From assembly GCA_024362935.1 (NCBI GenBank), contig JANCRA010000003.1, positions 6,314,001 through 6,378,000 on the forward strand: a stretch of 64,000 bases of DNA, in the 5' to 3' direction. Shown here one piece after another: positions 52,121-63,773 of this stretch (position 1 is the first letter of the stretch; each line of letters opens with the position of its first letter). Both the position numbers and the translations under genes were made by a program. The notes beneath the pieces are model-generated. The model had not been told where the DNA came from and made no database searches. It saw nothing but the letters and a program-made list of their open reading frames with translations. Origin of the DNA: Setophaga petechia (lineage: Eukaryota; Chordata; Aves; Passeriformes; Parulidae).

Positions 52121-55100
52121 AAAATATACTACTACCATCTTTCTAAAAGATCTCTGATAAAGCCATATCCTCCTATGGACTCAGGAGTGTCTTTGATGCT
52201 CAATACTCAAAAGCCATAGTCTATAAAATATTTTCCCAAGCCCACAGCTTTCCACTTTAGCTACAAATTTTCCTTAACAAGTGACTGTGAACACCTCTGT
52301 GCTCATAGTGATAAATGTGCTTCCTTGTTTCCTCACTGCAGATTCCATGTAGGAAACATCACCAACACAGCACAGAGCTGGGAAGGAGGCATGTCACAAA
52401 GCTGCAGCTTCCAAAAGCTTTCAACACAGAAATGAGCTTTCATATTTCTATTCCAATTTGATGGTTCTTTTCTCAGTTTGTGCCAAAAGACAAGCCTCAT
52501 CCAGCCTCTCAGCAGTCCAGTCCAAATGGCACTGCTGAGCTCACACAGGCTTGATGCACAGAGCTACCAAGTCTGACATGAGTTACTGTCCCTGTTCCAC
52601 ATACTTCCCCTCTGCCAGAGCAGCCAGGGGAAAAATAACAGGGCTCCAATCTGCCTGGAAGGGTTTTATTTTTCACTCCTGGTTATTCATCACTCAAACA
52701 TTTATTTGATACAATCACAGTCATCATGCTAAATCGACAGAAAACGGATTTATTCCCATAGCAGAAAGATTCAAAGGCAGGAAGCAGCACAACATACAAT
52801 TCAACAGCAGCATGTAACTTCTGCACCCAAACTTCTATGGAAAGAGTTGTCTCATGTTACCTCCCCGCCCAGCTGCTACAGGGCTCCCCTCTCCAAGCTC
52901 TCTGCGGGCTCCTGGGCCTCCATTCCCTTCCATCTGCTCAAGCCTGGAAGTCAACCCTGGACCAGCACAGCTCCCATGAGCAGCAGTTCCACACAGACCA
53001 AGTTTTACTGCTGCTTTTCAGCATGTGAGCCACAGCTCATGGACTGGTTCATCTGAGAATACCTTGCCAGCTCCTCACTTGATTCTGCTTGAGGTGAGCA
53101 GCAGCACCAAAAAGGGTCACAGCTACCACTGTTCAGCATGCACTTTTTATATGCTGAAATAGGTTTTACAAGAATGAGTACAGATAGAAAACAAAAAATC
53201 CTTGCTCCAGGATGCTGGAAAGGAAAATTGTTCCCTCTACCAACATGATGGCAAAGAAATTTTTTTCTTTTTTTCCCCCCTTCTCACACCAACACTTTCA
53301 TATTGGAAATTCTCCCTACAACAGGATGCTGGCCAAACTAACACAAGCCACAAGCATCCTAAAGCTGCCCTTTTTTTTATTTGCCTGACAGTAACACTGA
53401 AATATTTCAATATCATTTTCATTGACTGCATTAAACATCAATAAGAATTACTTTCAATACATGAATTTTTACCTCTCTCACTATCACCCTTATAGAGACA
53501 AATTCTTAGGTATATGAGCTGTTCTACCATGAGGTTTGGAGATAGCTACATTTTATTTTTTGCTTGTGCAGAGAGATTAATTTTTGTGCAGAGAGACAGT
53601 ACAGGATCTGTCACTGAATCCTGTCTGTTCAGATTAACTTTCCTGCTTAATCCAGATCCCAAACTCAATTTTGAAGCAAGAACATTCTGAGCTCTGCTGC
53701 TAACATGCTACAAGCCACTAGATCAGAGAAAAACAACCTCCACTTTACAATGTACTTGAAATAAAGGAGGATTTGCAAGAGCTTACTTCTCCCATTCCTC
53801 AGACAACACCTGGCACAGCAGACACAGTCTCTAGTTTGTAGTCCATGTTTCCTGTAGCATTAGACAAGCTGCAGTGGAAGAGAGAATTATGAGTCACAAT
53901 TTTTTCTCATCTTAGATGCAGAAACTGAGGCTATTGGAGCCTGCCAAAGCTTCAAAATCTCCACATTCACATCGCCACATCCCTTAGTGTGCTGTACATT
54001 TCTTCACAGCAGGGTTTGTTGGGTTAGTTTCAGTAACAACTGAGTGACTTTTAGGCTGCACACAGGTCCAGAGCCTTCTGCCTGTGACAATGCTAATTGA
54101 TATCTGCTTTACAGGCCTTGCACACTGCAACATCTACAAAGGCCTCTCCTGACTTCAGACAAGAGTCATGGTGATTTTAGCAGCAGCATTTCACAATCAA
54201 GGTCCTGCACAAACAGCTATTCCTGTAAGATGAAAGCAGCCTCCCTGGACAGGGAGTGACTGGCTCCCTGTAAAGTTAGTGCTCTATGCCCTTCAGATTT
54301 GGGAAACTGCACATTTGTTTTCATTATGGGAAATAAACTGATTAGCAGATGGCTATTCATTTTCCCCCCTCTGTCAACTCTAATAAAATATAAATGGAAA
54401 ACATAAATAGAAATCTTACTTCAATTAATATTCAAAGAGCACTCAAAAAAATCAAAATTCATGAACATTAAGTGCATGGTTTTTAGAAAATGAAGTAAAT
54501 TAATCTTTTAGAAAGGAAGTTTGTTTTTACACTTGACTGATAGCATGCAATATGATTAAAACACATTGATCTCCAAGCTTAAAAAGATGACAGAAGATTC
54601 ACTTAGACACTGGACCCACTTAGTTAGATTTTACCAAGTGAGTGGATGTTCTTCAGGCTACACAAGTGCCCTTTCTTGACTTTTTTTAACCTTAGTACCT
54701 TTATCAACATGGCAAAACACAATAAGGCGTTAAAGGATAAAAATGTCAACCAAGAAAGTCCCACTTTCAGCTTGCCACACTCTCTTCAGGGCCAACAAGT
54801 CAGAAGCTTTTGCTTAGACTTTGGTTTCACATTTATGCAGCATAGAGTGGAATGTGCTTATGAAATAGTCAGAAAGAGCTTGTGCAGGAGGCACTCAGGT
54901 GTGTGCTGCAAGAAGAGTCAGAGATTATTTGCCTTTCTGAATTTGTTGTTCCATGTCTTTCCATCTCCCACCATTTCTCTGCCTGCACTTCTTTGATTAT
55001 AAAAACTTCTTTGGGGCTCCTCACGACAGGCCAGGGAGGTCTCAGCTCCCAAGGGCCTTCCCAAGGGCAGCATAATGTGAAAACAAACAGCTCTGCAGGG

Positions 55101-57659
55101 GATTTACAGGACTAGAAAAATACATAGAAAGTATTTTCTCTGTAAGCTGTTGGTCAGAAATCACTGCAAAGGACAAAAATCACCATTACACTGGTGCCCT
55201 CCCCTCCAGATCCAGCAGATGCTACTTTAATGACAATGTGATCCAGCCTTGCCATAAAATTGTATGAAAAAACCCCACAGCATTTCAGTGCATTTGTGTT
55301 CTCACAAAATTCATGCCTTCTTGATCCCCAGCTATCACCTACCCAAACTACCATCAGCAAATACATTCTCCCAGACTCAGAGAGATTAGGGAAAGTGTAG
55401 GATACAATAATTTCCTTCTCTTCCTAAACCCAGCAGCAGCCCATCAGGCTCCAACAGACCAACAAAAAAAGTATAAAAAAAGTCACTGTACTGCAGTAGC
55501 AAATACAGATTCAGACCAAATAGGAGGCCTGTGGAGCAAGGCACATAGTCCATCAGTGCCTGCCTCTCACTGGGAATTTGCCTCTGGTCAAGAAAACACT
55601 TTAACATATGTGTAAGACACATTGCAATCACTGAGCCCTAAAATTATTAAATGCTTTCCTGAACAACAGCTTAAAGAAGAAATAAAATATTCTCCTCTGG
55701 TTTCATAGTTTATTTCAGAAAAGGCTTCCTTGGTTAGAATAATGCTGTTTGTGTTATAACTGTTTGACTCATGGCTTGAATTCCCTGCCATATGGAGTTT
55801 CCCCAAAGAACACCTGGAAATTATGAAATAAGAATTTGTCTTAATGGCCATTTCCAGTCTTGCAGCAAGGCAAGTTTCTCTCAAAAATACATGATAAATT
55901 GGTATCTAAACAATCCAGTCAGCTATTAAAAACACATTCCGTATATAAGAATATTGTGTATCTAGGCATTTCATTCCAACCCCAAGGTCTGCAAAGGAGC
56001 TGGACACGAAGTCCACAGGGCCTGCCAGTTCCGTTCATTCCCAGTGTGCTCCTGGCCTTATTCCTCTGATCCCTGCTTGGTAATGCTATCACAGTATCCC
56101 AGCTGGCAAACCCACACATCTGTTTTTCAAAGCCAGAGTTGCCTGCTCTTCTCAAAGTGCTCAGCTCCTACCTCAGCTGGAGCTCCAGAGCTCTCCAGGA
56201 ATTACAGAACCAAGGAAGGTTTTCGACCTTGACCCCATGACCATTCCTTGAGTGGTGCCTAAAGCAGGCAGGTCAGAGGAATCTCAGAGTCTGGATCACT
56301 CAGCCACTGGAAGAAGTGCCTGGTTATGGGATCTGGTTCTCAGTCCATATTGCCAAGTTTTTTCCTCATCATATAATGCAAACCCTCCAGGGCTGCTTTA
56401 TCACCACAAAACACCCTGCAATTTGCATAGCTTCTAAACTTTTACAACTTCTTAGTTGTTTCACCTCAAAAGAAAGAGTTAAAGCATTTTAAAGCCAAGA
56501 GATTGGAGTTTTACTGTATGAAATGAATTCAACCAAACACTGCAATCCAGTGGAAGATCCAGACCTCTTTAAATGAGCCCCTACAGCAGATAATGCCTTT
56601 TTAATCAGTTTGATGCTCTGATAAATTGACTCTTATTTCCTAGAAGAGAGAAAAAAGGAGCAACTGACTTGATGCTTGCTTGAAACAAAGTATTTTGAGA
56701 TAGAAGCTATTTGTGCTCATAAATGCCAGAAAGCCTAATTTAGAAACACAGGCAATTCCTTTCTATTTCAGCTCCATAAATCTGTTTGTCTAATCCTGGG
56801 ATATTTGGAGGGATTTTATGATAGCCCATGTGCATATCATTCCACTTGCCTGCACAGCAAAATTTGGTTGAGTACACAAAACATATAGCAACTTGTTGGG
56901 CTGAGTAATAGTAATAATCCATCTAATCACAGTCAATTCAGCTGCTGGTTGCTTATGGGCATCCTTTACACATTAATTTAAAGACTGAATAAGCAAGATC
57001 AGAGCAGCTATTTAACAAAAGCATGCTCATAAAGCTCCTCTAAGCACCCAACACTCATTTTCAGAGGCTTGTGATCTGGGAGCACGCTTTTAAAACAAGT
57101 CTACCAGCTTTAACCTTTCTGCCTGTCATCAGAAACCCTCACAAGGCAGGAGAATTTTATTTCATTTCTTAATAAATGGTACACATTTCTGAACACTAAT
57201 TTGGACGTCAAGAAAAAGGACAAGTATACACAATGTAGTGGGTTTTTTGGTTTGTGGTTTGACTTTTTTCTTAAATAAAGCACGCATTGTGTCCACTATC
57301 CAGTCTCAACCTGCCTAATTTTCTGTCAAAATTACCCCACTGAGGTAGCACAGAAGGTCTAGGTGGGGCACCATCAGTCTTTCACTAAGAAATATTTCAT
57401 TTTTAAATACCTTTGAGCAGGAAAGCTGCACATATTAAGTGGCTGAGGTTTTGGCCCATAATGAGTGCCCACTTTGTCAGCTGTTTTCAGGTGCCACAGA
57501 GGTGAATGGCAACAGAGGTCACCATCACAGAACAATTCATGACCCACTCAAGCAGGTCACCACTGCAAATCCCCAGTTTAAACCTGCTGATTTGTGTGTC
57601 TTACATTGTCACAACAAGGGGGGAAAAGCAGTGCATGATTTTGTGGCTTTAAGGGTGGA
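52121..57659. other. unique non-coding sequence, no gene seen
   Basis: No supported gene. The 116-codon plus-strand frame at 54646-54996 and several shorter overlapping frames have no recognisable features. A short 'gcagaaactgaggct' block near 53918-53934 is reminiscent of MIR but too short to annotate. Conserved-looking AT-rich stretches occur near 56460-56650 and 56930-57180. Confidence 0.5.
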
Positions 57660-58086
57660 TGTGCAAGAACTAAGGGTCCAATTCCCCCAAACAGGAGAGT
57701 ACTGTATTTGCAGGGACCTCATGGCAGGGAGGAATGATGAGTCTGACTCCATGTTCTTAGGAGGCTAATTTATTACTTTATAATGCTATATTATATTAAA
57801 GAATACTATACTAAAGAATACAGAAAGGATACTTCCTCAATGCTAAAAAGTTAAAAATGAAAACTTGTGACTCAACACAGCTTGGCCAGAGAGTCAAAAC
57901 AACTCACACCAGAATCCAATGAGTGTTTACCTGTGGGTAAACAATCTCCAAACACATTCCACATGTGAGCACAACACAGGAGAAGCAAATGAGGTAAGAA
58001 TTGTTTTCCTTTTCACTGAGGCTTCTCAGCTTTCCAGGAGAAAAATCCTGGGCAAAGGAATTTTTTCAGAGAATGTGAATGCTACA
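57660..58086 (-). mobile_element. solo LTR of an endogenous retrovirus, minus strand
   Basis: The 427-bp unit starts TGTAGC and ends TTGCACA when read on the minus strand, giving TG...CA ends. It is flanked on both sides by gggtgga (57653-57659 and 58087-58093), a candidate 7-bp target-site duplication. The sequence matches an LTR family I recall from songbird genomes, including the acaatctccaaacacattcc / cacatgtgagcacaacacag section and the taaagaatactatactaaag section. A poly(A) signal lies on the minus strand at 57769-57774. No internal retroviral sequence adjoins, so it is a solo LTR. The 3' LTR edge could instead lie nearer 57706-57712 (tgtatttgcaggg), in which case the flanking repeat would be coincidental. 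Confidence 0.85.
57769..57774 (-). terminator. LTR poly(A) signal
   Basis: A minus-strand AATAAA lying a few bases downstream of a TATAAAG on the same strand. It is placed towards the 3' end of the LTR as expected. Confidence 0.55.
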
Positions 58087-59289
58087 GGGTGGACATTCCC
58101 ATGTGAAACAAGCACTCCCTGTATAGTGTGTCAGAAGGAGATATTGTAAAGCACAGTTACTAAACATGACTCCAGATTTATGCCCAACCTTTTGCCACAG
58201 GCAAAGCTACTGAGAAGATCAATTGCTTTGTCCCCCAAGACAACAAACCAGCAGTTTGGCTCCAGGAGAAGGTGCACTCATTTCTTCAACTCTAAAGATA
58301 TTAGAAATCAAACATCAGAAGTCCCCTCTTCCCTTCCAAGAGGACCATCAGTAACAAATCAGAAGTGGGCTCTATGAACACTTGAGTGGATCTATGAGGG
58401 CCTAAGAAACACCACCCACTGGGAAAGAAATCCCAGCATGTGAGAGAAAAGAACAATTCTTCCCAAGTTTTTCCTGTTTTTTTGCTTTGAAGGCTGAGAC
58501 AGTGAGTGCAGACAAAAATTACAAGAATGAAACCAGATACAGTGCAAAAACTGAGTGGAAGTCAGGGACCACAGATGTCTCTGCATGACAGCAGCTCTTC
58601 TGCAGAGTGCCTGTAACAATCCCAGCAAAATGCCATTCAAGAATCAGGCCTTTTTGTGATAGAACTGCTCTGATCAGTGAAATGTTTCCCTACTGACCAT
58701 GATACCATCACAGCAGGTGGTTCAGGAAATCAGAGATCAGTGGGAGCCATGGTGTTAAATCACTGATGGAAGCAGGGTAGGGTGTTCACTGGAACATTTG
58801 TCATGAGAGGTAGGTATGCATCAGAAGGTCACTTGCTCAGCTCCAACATCACATGCAAAACCTAAATTTCAAAATTTCAATTGCAAGTTGCAGTTGTATG
58901 CATGACTTTCCTCTTCTAACTGGAAAAGGGATACTAGAAAAACTCCTAGCTCTTCATTGAATGTTACCTTCTTTTGAAAACACTTCTTTACACATGACTA
59001 GGGATGTGTTAAGTTCTTGACTATACTTCTAGCTAATATAAATTTGGCTTGTCACTGTAGCATCCAAACTGTTGGTTTATAAAGCAGGGAAGTTTCTGGG
59101 CAATGAACTCTGCTGGAACTGGCTACAAAAATTCAGAGTCTAGTTATAATAAATTAAAATTTATCACCTTTTGATCAGTAGAGATACCATTATTACATCA
59201 TTGCTATGCTATATTGCAACTGGGTTTCTCAAGGATGCTGATTAATAACCACAAGCTTCATAATATTCCAGTTACTATTACTGTAACAG

Positions 59290-59360
59290 AAGTAAACAGA
59301 GATTGAGAAACCAAGTATCTTGCCCTCAGATCCTTTAAATAGTCTGTGGCAGATTCAAAG
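59290..59360 (-). mobile_element. possible MIR-like SINE fossil, minus
   Basis: The blocks aaacagagattgagaaacc, aagtatcttgccctcaga and gtctgtggcagattcaaag follow the order of the MIR reverse complement ('actgaggcacagagag', 'aagtaacttgcccaaggtca', 'agtggcagagctgggattcgaac'). Substitutions are frequent. The match is from memory and needs a profile search. Confidence 0.35.
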
Positions 59361-59394
59361 TGTTCTTTATAGCAAAGTAAAGGAAGGCAGTTTA

Positions 59395-59450
59395 ATAGCT
59401 AAGCACCAGATTGATACTTGGGAGATCTGAAGTCACTTCTTTCCCATACA
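59395..59450 (+). mobile_element. possible CORE-SINE 5' fossil, plus
   Basis: The order 'tagctaagcaccagattg', 'acttgggagatctg', 'aagtcacttctttccc' resembles the tRNA-like head of amniote CORE-SINEs ('ggttagagcactagac', 'acttgggagacctggg') fused to the later 'caagtcacttc' block. The central part would be deleted. It lies 35 bases from an opposite-strand MIR-like remnant. Confidence 0.3.
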
Positions 59451-62400
59451 CCTTTTGTTTTGTGTCTGGCATGCTTCCAGATATCTCCAGGTTCATCCTT
59501 AGTACAAGTGGGTGAAACTAATTAAACAGGAGTTAGATAAATATAGAAAGAGTCAAAGAGACCCAGCCACACACAGCCAAGCCAGAACTGTTTGTGCAGT
59601 AATGTTGTTTTTCATATGTAAGAAGAGAAAAAAAATTCCTCTTTTAATTGCCAACTGCTTAGTCCTAGACAATAGGAGCTAAAACCCAGGTTAATCCAAG
59701 GAGATTACACACCACCCCCAGTGCAGGTACACAAAGCAGCTTATTCCACCTAGCCTTTCAAAGCACAAAATGACTTCACATCAAGGCAGTGTGTTTGTGC
59801 TGGTGCACTGCAACCTCACATCATGACTCGCTGCTTGTGCCTCTCAGGGCCATGGGGACTGTCCTACACCCCGTGGTGAGTGTGCAGCTGCCTCAGCAGC
59901 AGAGGCATTGGGACACACAAGGAAATACACAGAAGGCTCTGCAGGAAGGTTTGTAAACGCTGGTGGGACTCAGCTGACCTCTGCCAGCAGGGAGAAGCTT
60001 TAGGATAAATGTTCATTCCTGTGTGCTTCAGCAGCAGTGCCACCACCCCACCTCACACCAAAGGGGGAAAAGAATCTACAGAAGAAGAAATATGGATCTT
60101 ATTTAGTCTTATTGAATTAAAGATGTGAAAGTAGAGACATAACAGAGGGACCTTGGCTTTGACTCCACAATTCCTTCAGTTCTGTGCTATCAATAGACTT
60201 ATTGAAAAAACTTGCTAAATAGAGAACACACCTCATGCATGTGGGTTCCTAATGCACTGTTTTGGTTTCAGCCTGTCTTTGATACCTTCCCAGGGCTGCT
60301 GCAGCATATATAACTCATTAGCTTCAACCTTTTCATTCAATCAGCTGTCAAATACATATCAGACATTGAAATACCTTTCCTTCTCTATAAGAAAAATTTA
60401 AGATTAACAAAAAAGGACCCCTGGATCAGGCTTAGGAAAAAGGTACAGGAAAGATTTCGCTCTTCAGTCTTCCTGTATGTTCTTCTGCAGCTCTCCCAGT
60501 ATCACTAAGTCTGTTCATCCCAGGGGAATTACATTTGATAGCATATTTAGTTCACAGGACTAGCACAGTTACATTAAACAGAGGCTGCTGATGAAACATT
60601 ACATCTCCCTCCCCCTGGCACTCCATTTGCTGTGATGTAAAAGGCAGACACCCCATAGAGAAATTAATCAGAAAGGGGAATGAATCTAAAGAGTCAAAAT
60701 TAAAGACCCCATGACATCTGCATCCATCTACTACATCCAGATAAAACAGTGTCCCAAAACTCAAGGATGTATTAAGATCCTTCCAAGAGATGGAAGGGGT
60801 TACAGAATTCAGCATATTATCATCAATATAAATTATAGTTATTTAAATTGAAAGACTTCTCTTTGCTCAGTGTTGAAGCTCCACAGAGAACACAAGGTCT
60901 TTTAGAAGAAAGAACATCTGTTTTGTTCTGCAAACTGATGAAAAAGACTTCAAGTTGAAAAAACAGCTCATATAGAAGCAGCATCAGTCCAACTTCAGTA
61001 AAACCACACTGCTTTACCTTCAAAAAGGATACAGACCAAGTACCTACATTTCTCCCATATTGGGAAATCTCAAAGTGTCTGTGTTCAAAAAAAAAAATGC
61101 AAACCAACAAAACAACCATAATTGTGTGTCCTCATATCCCAGTTCTTCCTCATTTGGTCTAATGCTCTCAAAGCTTTTCAACACCAAAACTATTCCAACA
61201 TAAGAAATACCAAAAACAGTTTTAAGGACATCTTGATTTCCCTTTATCCCTTAACCAGATATTCATCTGTTACAACCCCTACAAAGACATTTGCAGAATC
61301 AAATGGTGCTCTATAAGGGAAGGATTCTAAATGCCTCAGCTAACAAATTTGGCTGGAATGGATTAACCCGGATAGAATGTGAAAGAAGCAACCTTGGCTT
61401 TAAGCACACATGAACTACCCTAGCCTTTGTAGGCTTGAACTACTAGAACAGAGAATGGATTTAACCAGCAAGGAAAATTGCAAGATGTGGACAAAAGTGA
61501 ATGGATTATGCAGCCTCTTCTAAACCACCATGCAGGTGTGCAGGTTTTGTTTGCAACACCCAAACTAAATGCCAGGGTTTGAATTTGTGATTCATGAGCA
61601 AAATTATATGCAAGAAGAACCTCATGAACTCTTGCAGACAGTACCATGTTTATGAAGCAATTCTCAGATTAAAGCCTCTTCAAAAAGGAATTTAGTAGAG
61701 CAGGGCTTGAAATCTGTTTCAAATCTGTTAGGTTTTATTCAGGTAGACCTCAGCTTGAAGTGTGAAGCAGGGAGAAAAAGACCCTTAAATTAATCACATC
61801 TCTTCACAACACAGGATACAGAGTAAATATATCATTTTTCCTGTAAAGTTATATCATTTCAGGTGTTTGCAGATGAATAAGACTGAATCAACCATGCAAG
61901 CCTACTTATTTTACAAAAATCACAACTTAACTTCATTTTAAATTGAAGATCGCTTATTCTAGAGACACATAGCAACCTTAAATCACTTTAAGGGAGACAG
62001 TAAAAATGTCTGGAGGAGAAGAATTATAAGTATAAAACTGCTTCTATTCTCAAAACACCAGCATTACTCCAATCTTGGCAGTGCTGGGTCAGAGTTCAGA
62101 ACTCGGCCTTGAAAGATTATTAAACAAGTATTAAAGTAGAAGAGGACTACACTGCACATTCTTGCTAAGAAGTCTCATAGCTTTTGTCTCTCAAAGGCTG
62201 TTTCTTTGCAGGAAGTGGCTGCACATCAGAAGATAGGAAATTGTAAGTTTAGTCAGAGCTGACTTTCCAACTACATCATCATTTATTCAGAGTGAAAACA
62301 CCTCCTTACCTCCTGCTGTTGCAGACTGCTGAGATGAGTACAGTACAATGATCTCCTCTTCAGAAAGGATGGTAACCTCAGACTGAGGGTGGGAAGAGTC

Positions 62401-62757
62401 TCCTCACATATTATACAATCCAGTTCCTAGCCACACTCCAGTGAAAAAGTTTTTTTACTTGTACCATGGCAGAGACTGCAAGCAAATAGCAAGACAGACA
62501 GTGCTCCCATTAGTTGTTATCCATTCAACCCCACTACTTGATAGTAACAGTTTTGGTACAGTCCTGCCTAGTTCACCTTTCTCACTTTATCTTTCCAAAT
62601 TCTCCTGTTTCCTTCACTTTCACAACAGTTTCCTAATTCTGCCACTGCATATGCAAAGGAAAGAAAAACTCACTGGCTGCCCAGGCCTTGTGTTTTTCAG
62701 AAAAGCCCCTCTGAGCCTCTCAGCTCATAAGGAGCCCCATGGCTTAAACATCCCCTG

Positions 62758-62830
62758 GAATGACAGAATATGCTGAGTGGGAAGGGACCCATCAGTATCA
62801 TTGGTTCCAACTCCAGCCCAGTGCCCAAGC
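62758..62830 (-). mobile_element. CR1 LINE 3'-terminal fragment, minus
   Basis: gaatgacagaatatgctgag, 'tgggaagggacccatcagta' and 'tcattggttccaactcc' are the reverse complement of a CR1 3' end. This subfamily differs from the larger copy that follows: its 3' UTR carries a 'gatcattgagtccaactcc' type block after 'gagttggaagggacccatcag'. Only about 70 bases survive. The remaining CR1 body is absent, so the copy is either very short at insertion or was cut by the 50-base segment before the next element. Confidence 0.78.
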
Positions 62831-62847
62831 AGTCTCTGGTAACAACA

Positions 62848-62879
62848 CTAGAGAAATTTCATTTAACAGATTTCTCTAG
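62848..62879. repeat. short perfect hairpin between CR1 copies
   Basis: ctagagaaat (62848-62857) and its exact reverse complement atttctctag (62870-62879) are separated by 12 bases. It sits in the about 50-base gap between two CR1 pieces. It is probably incidental. Confidence 0.6.
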
Positions 62880-63773
62880 ATCATAAAATCATTTAGATTT
62901 TAAAAGACCTCTGAGATCATTCAGTCCAGCCATTACCCACCATCACCAAGCCATGTACTTAAGCACAACATCCACACATCTTCTAAATACCTCCAGGGGT
63001 GGTTACTCCACCATTTCCCTCAGTAGCCTTCTTCCAACGCTTGACAACCCTTTCCATGAAGAAATATTCCCTAATATACACTCTAAACCTTCCCTGGCAT
63101 AACTTGTGGCAGTTTCCTCTCATCCTGTTGCTTGTTGATTGGGAGAAGAGGCCACCTTGCTACACCCTCCTTTCAGGCAGTTGTAGAGGGGGATAAGGTC
63201 CTCCCTGAGCCTCCTTTCCTCCAGGCTGAACACCCCCAGCTCCCTCAGCTGCTCCTCATTACAATGGTGCTCCAGACCCTTCTCCAGCTCCACTGCCCTT
63301 CTCTGGACTTGTTCCAGCACCTCAGTGTCTTCATTGAAATAAGGGGCCCAGAACTGGACACAGAACTCAGTGTGGCCTCACCACTGCTGAGTACAGGGGG
63401 ACAATCACCAACCTGGTCCTGTGGCCACACTGTTCTCAGTACAGGCCAGGATGCCACAGGCCTTTCTGGCCACTTGCACACGCTGCTGGCTCATGTCAAC
63501 AGCACCCCAGATCCTGTGCCACTGTGCCATTTTCCAGCCACTCTGTCCCCAGCCTGTAGCACTGCAGGGGGTTGCTCTGACCCAAAGACAGGACCTGGCA
63601 CCTCACACATTGGCCTTGGGCCCACCAACCCAGCCTGTCCAGAACCCTCTGCAGAGCCTCCCTACTCTCCAGCAGATCAACACTCCCTCCCAACTGGGTG
63701 TCATCAACAAATTGACTGAGGATGCCCTCAATCCCCTCATCCTGAACATTGATAAGATGTTAAACAGAACTGG
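62880..63773 (-). mobile_element. 5'-truncated CR1 LINE, minus strand, ~0.9 kb
   Basis: This is the largest mobile element in the window. In plus-strand reading it runs from the CR1 3' tail (tcataaaatcatttagattt, then 'gatcattcagtccagcc') through 'aatacctccaggggtgg' and 'ttgacaaccctttcc'. It continues through 'cctcctttcaggcagttgta', 'aggctgaacacccccagctc' and 'ttctctggacttgttccagc' to 'agatgttaaacagaactgg', where similarity stops abruptly at about 63773. The sense strand is minus, so the 5' end is truncated there. The inner part encodes the C-terminal end of the CR1 ORF2 protein, now frameshifted, and the low-coordinate end is 3' UTR. The copy cannot mobilise itself. Confidence 0.95.
63000..63405 (-). 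pseudogene. CR1 ORF2 C-terminal relic, frameshifted
   Basis: Minus-strand translation recovers the ORF2 C-terminal region in three pieces. 'VRPH' (about 63382-63393) is followed by a 2-base loss relative to the family. 'CVQFWAPYF...[10 protein letters not shown]' and '[15 protein letters not shown]...LKGGCSK' run to a stop at 63120. '[19 protein letters not shown]' and 'FFMERVVKRW' (about 63010-63128) then follow in another frame. The second shift coincides with missing bases after the GGCS block. At least two frameshifts therefore break the frame. This is a dead remnant of a retrotransposon protein (the region after the reverse transcriptase domain), not a host gene. An antisense 195-codon plus-strand frame over it is an artefact. 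Confidence 0.85.

Larger units (their letters stand above)
58087..62757. other. unique non-coding sequence, no gene seen
   Basis: No supported gene. Open frames are 111 codons or shorter with no recognisable domain. Possible old SINE remnants near 59290-59450 are listed separately. An A9 run with flanking A-rich DNA lies near 61088-61099. Confidence 0.55.

Noticed and set aside
53915..53960. gcagaaactgaggct, a MIR-like phrase
   Set aside because: It is too short, and the adjoining blocks expected of MIR are missing.
54646..54996. 116-codon plus-strand frame
   Set aside because: No family resemblance, an atypical residue mix and no supporting context.
57439..57768. 109-codon plus-strand frame with a Cys-rich start
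   Set aside because: Its second half is antisense LTR sequence. The cysteines do not form a recognisable zinc-binding pattern.
62441..62776. 111-codon plus-strand frame
   Set aside because: Its end runs into an antisense CR1 fragment. No domain is seen.
63132..63719. 195-codon plus-strand open frame, longest in the window
   Set aside because: It lies wholly antisense to a CR1 element. The frame is proline- and leucine-rich because of the complement of the CR1 sequence and is not a gene.
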